Source: Prescottella equi (lineage in GTDB: Bacteria; Actinomycetota; Actinomycetes; Mycobacteriales; Mycobacteriaceae). Taken from it: a DNA stretch of 64,000 nt. Positions 56,311 to 64,000 of the stretch are shown here, piece by piece. The translations under genes were made by a program, and so were the position numbers. Numbering within the stretch: position 1 is the stretch's first letter; each line of letters begins with the position of its first letter. The notes under the pieces were generated by a model. The model was given only the letters and a program-made list of their open reading frames with translations. It had not been told where the DNA came from and made no database searches. Location: positions 124,001 through 188,000 of the forward strand of contig NZ_JAIVAH010000013.1 in assembly GCF_020171745.1 (NCBI RefSeq), read 5' to 3'.

Positions 56311-56537
56311 GATCGTTCCCCCCGGAATCTGCGATTCGGATCCCCATCCGAACAGCTGTTTTCGCAAACACCCGCACTGTACCGGGTAGGCCGGACCTGC
56401 TCGACCACACCTCTGCGACACCTGTCGGGGGAGTGCGGTAGTTTCCTGTTCGCGAGTCCGGAGCCCGTGGGGGGTGACTCGGTGCGGTGGAAGCGTCGCG
56501 CCGGGCGGGGGATTCGCGGTCTTCTAGGGGTGGAAGC

Positions 56538-59500
56538 ATGGGCACTGTGCGTTTCGTGCGCAAGGCGCGACGGGAGTCGCCGCGCACACCCGGAGGCGAG
56601 GTGAGCCTGCAGACGCCCCCCGAGATTCCCCGGGCCACTCCTGGCAACCTGATGACCAAGCTGCTGCCGCTGGTCATGGTCGCCGCGATGGTCGGGATGG
56701 TGGCCCTGATGTTCACGTCGGGCATGGCGGCGAGTCCGATGTCGCTGTTGTTCCCGGTGATGATGCTGGTCTCGACGCTGGGCATGCTCGCCGGATCCGG
56801 CCGGGGCGGCGGTGCGAAAGCCGGTGAGACCAACGAGGACCGCAAGGACTATCTGCGCTACCTCGATCAGTTGCGGCGCGACGCCCTCGACACCGGAAGA
56901 CAGCAGCGTCAGGCGCTCGAATGGAGCCATCCCGATCCGGACACGCTCTGGACGCTGTCGGGTGCCTCGCGGATGTGGGAGCGCAGGATTGCCGACACGG
57001 ACTTCTGCCACGTACGGGTGGGACGCGGCAGCCAGCGGTTGGCGACGCGTCTGATCCCGCCGGAGACGGGGCCGGTCGAGGATCTCGAGCCGGTCTCCGC
57101 TGTCGCGCTGAGGCGGTTCGTGCGGGCCCACTCTGTCGTTGCCGAGTTGCCGACCGCGGTGTCACTGCGCGGCTTCGCGGCAATCGGAATCGACGGCGAC
57201 CGAGAGGTGGCGCGAGGTCTCGCGCGCGCGATGCTGCTGCAGCTGTGCACCTTCCACGGTCCCGATCTGCTGCAGGTCGCGGTCGTGTGCGGGCCCGACA
57301 CCCGTAGCGAGTGGGACTGGGTGAAGTGGCTGCCACACGCGCAGCACCCCGACAGTGTCGACGGGCTGGGGCCGGCCCGCATGATCTACGGCTCCGTCCT
57401 GGAACTCGACGCCGCCCTCGGCGGTCTGTTGGCGATGCGCGGACGGTTCTCCCGGACCACGTCCCCGCTCCAAGGCGTCCCCCAGGTCGTCGTGGTGGTC
57501 GACGGCGGCATCCTCGCCGGTGACATCGCGATGGTGGCCGACGGCGGGCTCGACTCGGTGACGCTGCTCGACCTCAGCGAGTACTGCCCGCGACTGACCG
57601 CGACGCGCGGACTGCAGCTGGTGGTGCAGGACGGCGCATTGGGCGCCCGCAGCGCGGCCGGCGTCGAGACGTTCGCGGTCGCGGACGCACTCACCGTTCG
57701 TGAGGCGCTGTCCGCTGCGCGGCGCCTCGCGCCCTATCGTCTCGCGGACGCCGCAGCGGCGGATGCGAGCGCGGACAGCGACGGTCCGGTCGCGGCCGGA
57801 TGGAGCCAGCTGCTCGGGCTCGGCGACGTGGGTCGATTCGATCCCGCGCGGGCCTGGGTGCCCCGTCAGGGACGGGACCGCCTCCGCGTGCCGATCGGTG
57901 TCGGAGTGGACGGCAGCCCCGTCGAACTCGACCTCAAGGAGGCCGCCCAGAACGGAATGGGCCCGCACGGATTGTGCATCGGCGCAACAGGGTCGGGCAA
58001 GTCCGAGTTCCTGCGCACGCTCGTGCTGGGCCTGCTAGCGACACACTCGCCGGAGGCTCTGAACCTGGTCCTCGTCGATTTCAAGGGCGGTGCCACCTTC
58101 CTCGGACTGGACCAGGCCCCGCATGTCGCCGCGGTCATCACGAACCTCTCCGAGGAGATCGCGATGGTCGACCGGATGCGGGACGCACTCGCGGGCGAGA
58201 TGAACCGCCGACAGGAATTGTTGCGGGCCGCCGGCAATTTCGCGAACGTCACCGACTACGAGAAGGCCCGCGCCGCCGGTGCCGACCTGGCTCCGCTGCC
58301 GGCCCTGTTCATCGTCGTCGACGAGTTCTCCGAGTTGCTGAGCCAGCAACCCGAGTTCGCCGACCTCTTCGTCGCCATCGGTCGACTCGGGCGGTCCCTG
58401 CAGATGCATCTGCTGCTCGCGAGTCAGCGGCTCGAGGAGGGCAAGCTCCGCGGCCTGGACAGTCACCTGTCGTACCGCATCGGTCTGAAGACGTTCTCGG
58501 CCAACGAGTCCCGAACCGTTCTGGGTGTCCCCGACGCGTACCACCTGCCGGCGTCGCCGGGCGCCGGTTACCTCAAGTGCGACTCCGCGGAGATCGTGCG
58601 GTTCCAGGCGTCGTACGTCTCCGGACCGTACGAGAGGGAGCGGGCGCGCGGTACGACCAGCGCGGCGACTCCGACCGCTGATCTCCGACCCCGATTGTTC
58701 ACCGCGGAACCGGTCGCGCTGCCCGCCCCCGACGAACCGATCGCCCCGAGTGTCCCGGACGTGTTGCCCGAGGCGGAGTCCGACGCTCGATCGCTGCTCG
58801 AGGTGCTCGTCGACCGGATCCGGGACTGCGGGCCGGCCGCGCACGAGGTGTGGCTGCCGCCGCTCGCCACGTCGCCGACGCTCGACCGGTTGCTGCCACA
58901 CACCGAGTCGGGGCTCCCGGCGCCCGCGCCCGAGCCGCTGCGCGCACCGATCGGCGTGATCGACCGTCCGTTCGACCAACGCCGCGACGTACTGCTCGCC
59001 GACCTCGCCGGGGCCACGGGCAACGTCGCGGTCGTCGGCGGGCCGCAGTCGGGCAAGTCGACGGTGCTCAGGACCTTGATCTTGTCGATGGCCGCGACAC
59101 ATTCGCCGCGCGAGGTGCAGTTCTACTGCCTGGATTTCGGTGGTGGCACGCTGGCCGGACTGTCCGGCCTGCCGCACGTCGGGTCCGTGGCGAACCGCCT
59201 CGATGTGGACCTCGTGCGGCGCACCGTCGCCGAGATCGCCACCGTGGTCCGCCGACGGGAACGCCGGTTCCGCGAACTGGGCATCGAGTCGATGGCGGAA
59301 TTCCGGCGTCGGCGCAGGGACCACAGCGACGGTGCCGCCGGAGTCTCGCAGGATCCGTTCGGGGATGTCTTCCTCGTCGTGGACGGCTGGCCGAGCATCC
59401 GCCAGGACTTCGAGACGCTCGAGGCGCAGATCGCCGCGCTCGCGGGGCAGGGGCTGTCTTTCGGAGTTCACGTCGTCCTCGCAACGCCGCGGTGGGCCGA

Positions 59501-60533
59501 CATCAGACCGGCACTCAAGGATCAGCTCGGCACGAGGATCGAACTGCGTCTGGGCGATCCGACGGATTCCGACATCGGTCGGGCGAAGGCCGTGCTGGTT
59601 CCCTCCGGACGTCCGGGACGGGGAATGACGCGCGACGGGCTGCACCTGCTGTCGGCGCTGCCGCGGCTGGACGGGGTGGCCCGCAGCGACGACCTCGGTG
59701 CGGGTGTCGCCGACGCGGTGGCACGGATCCGGGCGCTGCATCCCGGCGAGTCGGCTCCGCCGGTCCGGATGCTGCCGGAACGGGTTCCCCGTACGGACCT
59801 GCTCTCCGCGCTGGCCGGACGGTGGCCCGAGGAGGGACCGTGCCTGTCCGTGCCGATCGGCATCGACGAAGCCGAACTGGCTCCGGTCCGTCTCGATCTC
59901 TCCGACCAACCACACTTCCTGGTGTTCGGCGACAGTTCGTGCGGCAAGACCACGCTGCTGCGCGGAATCTGCCTCGGACTGATGGAGTCGAACAGCCCGC
60001 AGCAGGCGAAGCTGATCATCGGCGACTACCGCCGCACGCTCCTCGGTGTCGTGGAAGGCGATCATCTGGCGGGGTACGCCGCTTCCGCAACGACTTTCAC
60101 CACGATGATGAACGACCTGGCAGGAATCCTCGCCAGTCGGATGCCCGGCCCGGAGACCACGCAGCAACAGTTGCGTGAACGGTCGTGGTGGTCGGGTCCG
60201 GAGATCTATGTCGTGGTCGACGACTACGACCTCGTCGCGACGTCGAGCGGAAATCCGCTCACGCCGCTGATCGACTACCTCGCGCACGCGAAGGACCTCG
60301 GGTTGCACGTGATCATCGCGCGTCGATCCGGCGGTGCGTCCCGGGCACTGTACGAACCGGTCATCGCCCGGATCCGGGACCTGGTACCGGCGGGCATCGT
60401 CATGAGCGGAAACCGCGACGAGGGCAACCTCGTCGGTGCGGTACGACCTTCCGAGATGCCGTCCGGTCGTGGGACGTACGTGACCCGTGGTGGGACCTCG
60501 CTCGTCCAGGTCGCATGGTTGCCCCCGTTGTGA
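56538..60533 (+). CDS. eccC4: Type VII secretion ATPase EccC (FtsK/SpoIIIE type, three ATPase domains)
   Basis: The 1,331-residue protein has two membrane spans (about 38-87) and then three FtsK/SpoIIIE-like domains. Walker A motifs are GATGSGKS (482-489), GGPQSGKS (834-841) and GDSSCGKT (1131-1138). The first domain keeps a complete Walker B (FIVVDEF). The second and third have VVDGW and VVDDYD without the catalytic Glu, as usual in EccC. It is a single chain, not split into EccCa/EccCb. It recognises WXG100 substrates and drives export. The ATG at 56538 was chosen; a GTG at 56487 is possible. Confidence 0.95.
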   Translation: MGTVRFVRKARRESPRTPGGEVSLQTPPEIPRATPGNLMTKLLPLVMVAAMVGMVALMFTSGMAASPMSLLFPVMMLVSTLGMLAGSGRGGGAKAGETNEDRKDYLRYLDQLRRDALDTGRQQRQALEWSHPDPDTLWTLSGASRMWERRIADTDFCHVRVGRGSQRLATRLIPPETGPVEDLEPVSAVALRRFVRAHSVVAELPTAVSLRGFAAIGIDGDREVARGLARAMLLQLCTFHGPDLLQVAVVCGPDTRSEWDWVKWLPHAQHPDSVDGLGPARMIYGSVLELDAALGGLLAMRGRFSRTTSPLQGVPQVVVVVDGGILAGDIAMVADGGLDSVTLLDLSEYCPRLTATRGLQLVVQDGALGARSAAGVETFAVADALTVREALSAARRLAPYRLADAAAADASADSDGPVAAGWSQLLGLGDVGRFDPARAWVPRQGRDRLRVPIGVGVDGSPVELDLKEAAQNGMGPHGLCIGATGSGKSEFLRTLVLGLLATHSPEALNLVLVDFKGGATFLGLDQAPHVAAVITNLSEEIAMVDRMRDALAGEMNRRQELLRAAGNFANVTDYEKARAAGADLAPLPALFIVVDEFSELLSQQPEFADLFVAIGRLGRSLQMHLLLASQRLEEGKLRGLDSHLSYRIGLKTFSANESRTVLGVPDAYHLPASPGAGYLKCDSAEIVRFQASYVSGPYERERARGTTSAATPTADLRPRLFTAEPVALPAPDEPIAPSVPDVLPEAESDARSLLEVLVDRIRDCGPAAHEVWLPPLATSPTLDRLLPHTESGLPAPAPEPLRAPIGVIDRPFDQRRDVLLADLAGATGNVAVVGGPQSGKSTVLRTLILSMAATHSPREVQFYCLDFGGGTLAGLSGLPHVGSVANRLDVDLVRRTVAEIATVVRRRERRFRELGIESMAEFRRRRRDHSDGAAGVSQDPFGDVFLVVDGWPSIRQDFETLEAQIAALAGQGLSFGVHVVLATPRWADIRPALKDQLGTRIELRLGDPTDSDIGRAKAVLVPSGRPGRGMTRDGLHLLSALPRLDGVARSDDLGAGVADAVARIRALHPGESAPPVRMLPERVPRTDLLSALAGRWPEEGPCLSVPIGIDEAELAPVRLDLSDQPHFLVFGDSSCGKTTLLRGICLGLMESNSPQQAKLIIGDYRRTLLGVVEGDHLAGYAASATTFTTMMNDLAGILASRMPGPETTQQQLRERSWWSGPEIYVVVDDYDLVATSSGNPLTPLIDYLAHAKDLGLHVIIARRSGGASRALYEPVIARIRDLVPAGIVMSGNRDEGNLVGAVRPSEMPSGRGTYVTRGGTSLVQVAWLPPL

Positions 60534-61837
60534 CCTCGCGGTCGGTCGTGGTCCACCTCGCGGCCGACGCCGTGTGGGTGGGGGCGACGACCGGTGTCGT
60601 CGCGTCCCCGGACTCGGCGCTGCGCGACTGCCTGGACGGGATCGACGACGAGTTCGTCTACTCGGCGCAGCACGTTCGACCGACCGTCGAGATGCTCGCG
60701 TCCGTCATCGGTCGAGCCGTCGGAAACGGTTCGGGACGAGCCGGTTTCGTCGATGTGATGACGGTTCTCCATCCGTCGCACTGGGGGCATTCGCGCCGCG
60801 CCGTTCTGGGTGCCGCGGCACGGCGGTCCGCGAACGATGTGGAGACCGTGCCGATCGCGCTCGCGGTTCCCACACCGGCGGATACGGGCGGATGGATCGT
60901 CGTCGAGTGCGCCGAGACGTCGACCACCGTCGTGGCCGTCCGCCCGGGCCCGCAGGGCGCGCGGGCGATCGCGGCCTGCGCAATTGCGCCACGCACCGGA
61001 ACCCTCGACGTCGAGGCCGATTCCGCGCGAATCTCGGTGGTGGACGCACTGATCGACGAGGTGAGTGCGGGTGGGTCCTTCGGGACCGTCTGCGTCGTCG
61101 GGTCGTCCGCCGATGCGGTTGCCCGTCTGCTGTCGACGAGCTGCGGCCGGGACGTGCGGGTGGTGCCACCGGAGGCGCTCGTCGCCTGTCGCGCCGCGCC
61201 GTCCGAATCGAGCTCGGGCGCAGTCGTATCCGAGCCGGACCGGAGATCGTGGGTCGATCAGGTCTCGGCGCCTGCGCCGGTGCGCACGACCGGGAGGTCC
61301 GTCGTGATCGGCGCGGCGGTGGCAGCGGTGGCACTGCTGATCGCGGCGGTGTCGGTGATCGCCGTCCGGCACACGGGTGGATCGGATCGAGCGTCTGCGG
61401 CGGCCCCGCTGCAGCGCGTCGAGATCGGCAGGGCGAGTACCGAACTGCCCGACACGTGGCAGGTTCGCGGCGACCAACCGGGCCGGCTGGACCTGGTACC
61501 GGACGACGGCCGTGGCGGGCGGATCGTGGTCCTGCCCACCGAACTTGCCGTCGGCTCGGGGTGGGATCCGGTGGTGCGCGGGCTCGAACGCAAGATCGGT
61601 GAGCGCGGGGCCGCGGGGCCGTTCTCCGATTTCACCCCCGACCTCGAGTTCGGCGGACGACGGTCCGTCGGGTACGTCGAGTCACCTGCAGACGGATCGC
61701 GGGTGCGGTGGTTCGTGCTGGTGGAGGACGACGTGCAGGTGAGCGTGGGGTGCCAGTACCGGGACGTCGGGTGGGAGGCGATCGCAGCCGACTGCGAGCA
61801 GGCAGTTCGCGCCGTGACGGTCGGTCCCGCCCGGTGA
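60515..61837 (+). CDS. Type VII secretion-associated protein, Rv3446c family
   Basis: In this 440-residue protein residues 1-255 form a soluble domain with an actin/Hsp70-like feel (VVVHLAADAVWVGATTG; GGWIVVECAETSTTVVAV). One membrane span follows (about 262-284), then an extracytoplasmic domain (ELPDTWQV ... VGCQYRDVGWEAIAADCEQAV). The order is that of the Rv3446c-type proteins found in ESX-4 loci. The function is unknown. ATG 60515 overlaps eccC by 19 bases; GTG 60530 would give a GTGA overlap. Confidence 0.8.
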   Translation: MVAPVVTSRSVVVHLAADAVWVGATTGVVASPDSALRDCLDGIDDEFVYSAQHVRPTVEMLASVIGRAVGNGSGRAGFVDVMTVLHPSHWGHSRRAVLGAAARRSANDVETVPIALAVPTPADTGGWIVVECAETSTTVVAVRPGPQGARAIAACAIAPRTGTLDVEADSARISVVDALIDEVSAGGSFGTVCVVGSSADAVARLLSTSCGRDVRVVPPEALVACRAAPSESSSGAVVSEPDRRSWVDQVSAPAPVRTTGRSVVIGAAVAAVALLIAAVSVIAVRHTGGSDRASAAAPLQRVEIGRASTELPDTWQVRGDQPGRLDLVPDDGRGGRIVVLPTELAVGSGWDPVVRGLERKIGERGAAGPFSDFTPDLEFGGRRSVGYVESPADGSRVRWFVLVEDDVQVSVGCQYRDVGWEAIAADCEQAVRAVTVGPAR

Positions 61838-62017
61838 ATCCGCGTCCGGCGAAGACCTCCGAAAAAGTCTCGGGACGAATGGAACCGAATCCACCTGTCG
61901 CTGCGTCGAACCATATGTAGGCGCGAACTGGTAGAGCCGAGGCCGGCTGTGGCTGTTTCACGGGGGGCTGACTCGGGCCGGGACGCGGAACGCGAAAACG
62001 ATTCCCAAGGAGTCAGA

Positions 62018-62332
62018 GTGAGCGATCAGATGAAGACCACAGTCTCGACGATGGAGGACACGTCGCGTCGCGTCAGCGACGTCCGTGAGGAGATCGCCGG
62101 ACTGCTCGGGAACCTCCGGTCCGAGGTGGACGGCATTCGCGGGGCGTGGGAGGGATCGGCTGCGATCGCTTTCCACAGCCTCATGGAGCGCTGGGACGGT
62201 AGTGCCAAGAAGCTCAACGACGCCCTCCAGTCGATCGGCGAGAACATCAAGTCCAACAGCGTGACGTTCGATACCACGCAGCAGGACCACACGTCGTCGC
62301 TCAACAACGTCGCAAGCAGCCTGAACATCTGA
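62018..62332 (+). CDS. esxU: WXG100 family ESX secretion substrate (EsxU-like)
   Basis: This 104-residue helical-hairpin protein has W-E-G in GIRGAWEGSAAIAF at the turn. It starts at GTG 62018 with AAGGAG five bases before. It is the first of a tandem WXG100 pair, which normally forms a heterodimer exported by the ESX machine. The symbol rests on ESX-4 gene order, not on detailed similarity. A 180-base gap precedes it, in which I see no gene. Confidence 0.8.
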   Translation: MSDQMKTTVSTMEDTSRRVSDVREEIAGLLGNLRSEVDGIRGAWEGSAAIAFHSLMERWDGSAKKLNDALQSIGENIKSNSVTFDTTQQDHTSSLNNVASSLNI

Positions 62333-62411
62333 TTTCGATCCCCGGATCACCCACCGGGATCCCGGACAACAATCCCGATCCCGGACCACAGTCACAGAGG
62401 AGCAGCAGCAC

Positions 62412-62693
62412 ATGATGCGTTATTCGTTCGGTCAGATCGAGGCGCTCCAGCTTCGAATCGATGCCCTCCAGAAGGAAATGAACGGGAAGCTGAGTGATCT
62501 CAAGACCTCGATCGCCCCGATGGTCGCGGAGTGGGACGGCGCGGCGTCCGCAGCGTATCAGGAGCATCAGGCCAAGTGGGATGCGGCCGCCGACGAGCTC
62601 AACCAGATCCTCGACGCCGTGGGCCGTGTAGTCGGTCAGGGCAACGCGGACATGCAGCAGGTGAACACCGCCGCTGCCAACAGCTGGGCGTAG
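62412..62693 (+). CDS. esxT: WXG100 family ESX secretion substrate (EsxT-like)
   Basis: This 93-residue protein has W-D-G in MVAEWDGAASAAYQEHQAKWD between two helices. It partners the preceding WXG100 gene across a 79-base gap that holds two GATCCCGGA direct repeats. The start is ATG 62412 (or 62415); GAGGAG lies about ten bases upstream. The symbol is by position in the ESX-4 order. Confidence 0.8.
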   Translation: MMRYSFGQIEALQLRIDALQKEMNGKLSDLKTSIAPMVAEWDGAASAAYQEHQAKWDAAADELNQILDAVGRVVGQGNADMQQVNTAAANSWA

Positions 62694-62713
62694 CCTCCGC
62701 ACTACGCCTGAAA

Positions 62714-62750
62714 CGTGTGCCCCGACGTAGGAGAGACGTCGGGGCACACG
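62714..62750 (+). terminator. Terminator hairpin after the ESX-4 locus
   Basis: CGTGTGCCCCGACGT (62714-62728) pairs perfectly with 62736-62750, a 15-bp stem with a seven-base loop AGGAGAG. It starts 21 bases after the last WXG100 gene and separates it from rocD. Confidence 0.85.
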
Positions 62751-62859
62751 TGTGTCCGCGGCGCCTTCCGGTCGAGAACGATTGCCGCCGAGCGCCGGTC
62801 GGCGGATACTGACGTGATCCGAATGCGGTGGTGCCTCGTGCCGGACCGGGAGGCGGATC

Positions 62860-64000
62860 ATGACGGTGGGACGACAGCCCGAAGCCGATCTCGTGTCGGT
62901 GACGGAGCAGACACGGGCGGAGCTCGCGCGGGCCGACGCGCACAGCGCCCACAACTACAGCCCGCTCCCGGTGGTGATCGAATCCGGTTCGGGAGCCTGG
63001 GTGCGGGGTGTCGACGGTGTCGAGTACCTCGACGTGCTGGCGGGGTATTCGGCGTTGAACTTCGGGCACGCGCATCCCGCGCTCGTCGCGGTGGCCCGTG
63101 AGCAGCTCGGCCGGCTCACACTCACCAGCCGCGCGTTCCAGCACGATCGGTTCGCCGATTTCTGTGCCGATGTCGCGCGCCTGTGCAACAAGGACGCGGT
63201 CCTGCCGATGAACACCGGCGCGGAGGCCGTCGAGACGGCGCTCAAGCTCGCACGCAAGTGGGGTTACGACGTCAAGGGCGTCGAGCACGACCGAGCGGAG
63301 ATCATCACGTTTCGCGGCAACTTCCACGGCCGCACGATCGGGATCGTCGGATTCTCGACCGATCCCGACGCGCGCGACGGTTTCGGGCCGTTCCCTCCGG
63401 GGTTTCCCTCGGTCGAGTACGGCAGCATCGCGGCACTGGCGGACGCGATCACCGAGAACACCGTCGCGGTCCTCGTGGAGCCGATCCAGGGCGAGGCCGG
63501 CGTGCTGGTCCCACCCGACGGCTACCTGGCCGCGGTCCGGAAGCTGTGCGACGAGCACGGCCTGCTGATGATCGCCGACGAGATCCAGAGCGGCCTGGGC
63601 CGGACGGGCGAGACGTTCGCGTGCGAGCACGAGTCGGTGGTGCCGGACGTCTACGTGCTCGGCAAGGCCCTCGGCGGCGGAATCGTGCCGGTGTCCGCGG
63701 TCGCCGCGAACTGGGACGTCATGGGGGTCATCCACCCGGGGCAGCACGGCAGCACATTCGGTGGCAACGCACTCGCATGCGCGGTCGGCAGCGCTGTGGT
63801 GCGGCTACTCGAGACCGGGGAGTATCAGCAACGCAGCCGGGAACTGGGGGAGTACCTGCACCGGCTGCTGTCGGAGCTACCCGCGGACCGGGTGTCCGAG
63901 GTGCGTGGACGTGGGCTGTGGGCCGGTGTGCAGTTGGCCCCGGGGCAGCCGTCCGCGCGCGTGATCTGCGAACGTCTGCTGGCCCGGCGGGTGCTGGCGA
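62860..64000 (+). CDS. rocD: Ornithine aminotransferase, 3' partial
   Basis: 380 codons are visible and the frame runs off the right edge; the family is about 400-410 residues. This class III PLP-dependent aminotransferase converts ornithine and 2-oxoglutarate to glutamate semialdehyde and glutamate. It shows NYSPLPVVIESGSGAWV, the MNTGAEAVETALKLARKWGY cofactor segment, VEPIQGEAGV, ADEIQSGLGRTG, and the PLP lysine Lys269 in VLGKALGGG. The ATG at 62860 has GGAGG six bases upstream. Acetylornithine aminotransferase is a less likely alternative, since the NTGAEAVETA pattern fits RocD best. Confidence 0.92.
   Translation, partial: MTVGRQPEADLVSVTEQTRAELARADAHSAHNYSPLPVVIESGSGAWVRGVDGVEYLDVLAGYSALNFGHAHPALVAVAREQLGRLTLTSRAFQHDRFADFCADVARLCNKDAVLPMNTGAEAVETALKLARKWGYDVKGVEHDRAEIITFRGNFHGRTIGIVGFSTDPDARDGFGPFPPGFPSVEYGSIAALADAITENTVAVLVEPIQGEAGVLVPPDGYLAAVRKLCDEHGLLMIADEIQSGLGRTGETFACEHESVVPDVYVLGKALGGGIVPVSAVAANWDVMGVIHPGQHGSTFGGNALACAVGSAVVRLLETGEYQQRSRELGEYLHRLLSELPADRVSEVRGRGLWAGVQLAPGQPSARVICERLLARRVLA

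Noticed and set aside
53432-56845. Treating the whole 1,137-codon minus-strand frame as a mycosin fusion
   Set aside because: Only the last 464 residues are mycosin. The upstream part is a shadow of eccD, and an ATG overlapping the eccD stop gives a normal-length protease with a signal peptide.
62341-62390. GATCCCGGA direct repeats between the two WXG100 genes as a regulatory element
   Set aside because: There are only two short copies, partly palindromic in GC-rich sequence, with no matching element before the first gene.
50210-62693. ESX-1, ESX-3 or ESX-5 identity for the secretion locus
   Set aside because: No EccA, EspG, PE or PPE genes are present. Gene order and the neighbourhood next to rpoA-rplQ-truA match ESX-4.

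Overview
The window is about 67-68% GC, uses many GTG and TTG starts and packs genes with ATGA/GTGA overlaps. It carries a mycobacterial-type S10-spc-alpha ribosomal supercluster followed by rpoA-rplQ-truA and an ESX-4-like type VII secretion locus. That points to a mycolic-acid actinomycete (Mycobacteriales), most likely Rhodococcus or a close relative. The genus call is inference from gene content and order.

1-23.9 kb: two giant plus-strand nonribosomal peptide synthetase (NRPS) genes. The first enters already inside a condensation (C) domain and reads (C)-A-T-C-A-T-C-A*. A* is a shortened adenylation-like domain without catalytic motifs. The second reads A-T-C-A-T-C-A-T-C-A-T-C-A-T-TE. The junction looks like one module split between two proteins: the last C of the first protein would serve the first A of the second. 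Seven complete A domains are visible, and the one in module 2 of the second protein carries a serine code. No MbtH-like protein, phosphopantetheinyl transferase, epimerase or tailoring gene is visible.

23.9-29.3 kb: a perfect 16-bp hairpin ends the NRPS unit. Convergent to it, on the minus strand, are a secreted lipase, a DrrABC-type exporter (ATPase and two permeases joined by ATGA overlaps), a GntR/FadR-type regulator and a DUF4442 hotdog protein. The exporter is a reasonable candidate to move the peptide product, by neighbourhood only.

29.3-47.8 kb: the translation block. rpsJ-rplC-rplD-rplW-rplB-rpsS-rplV-rpsC-rplP-rpmC-rpsQ, then rplN-rplX-rplE-rpsN, then rpsH-rplF-rplR-rpsE-rpmD-rplO, then secY-adk-map, then (after minus-strand dtd) infA-rpmJ-rpsM-rpsK-rpsD-rpoA-rplQ-truA. 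Long inverted repeats punctuate the gaps: before rplN, between rpsN and rpsH, after rplO, after map, after infA, before rpsM, before rpoA and at the rplQ/truA boundary. Several are probably terminators or attenuators that set ribosomal protein stoichiometry.

47.8-50.2 kb: an acyl-CoA dehydrogenase divergent from a TetR regulator with a candidate shared operator, then an NAD(P)H-dependent FMN reductase-family protein.

50.2-62.8 kb: an ESX-4-like locus: eccE (minus), eccB (plus), mycP and eccD (minus), eccC, an Rv3446c-type protein and two WXG100 proteins (plus). The order follows the mycobacterial ESX-4 locus, with the addition of an eccE gene. A strong terminator closes it. The window ends inside rocD, an ornithine aminotransferase.
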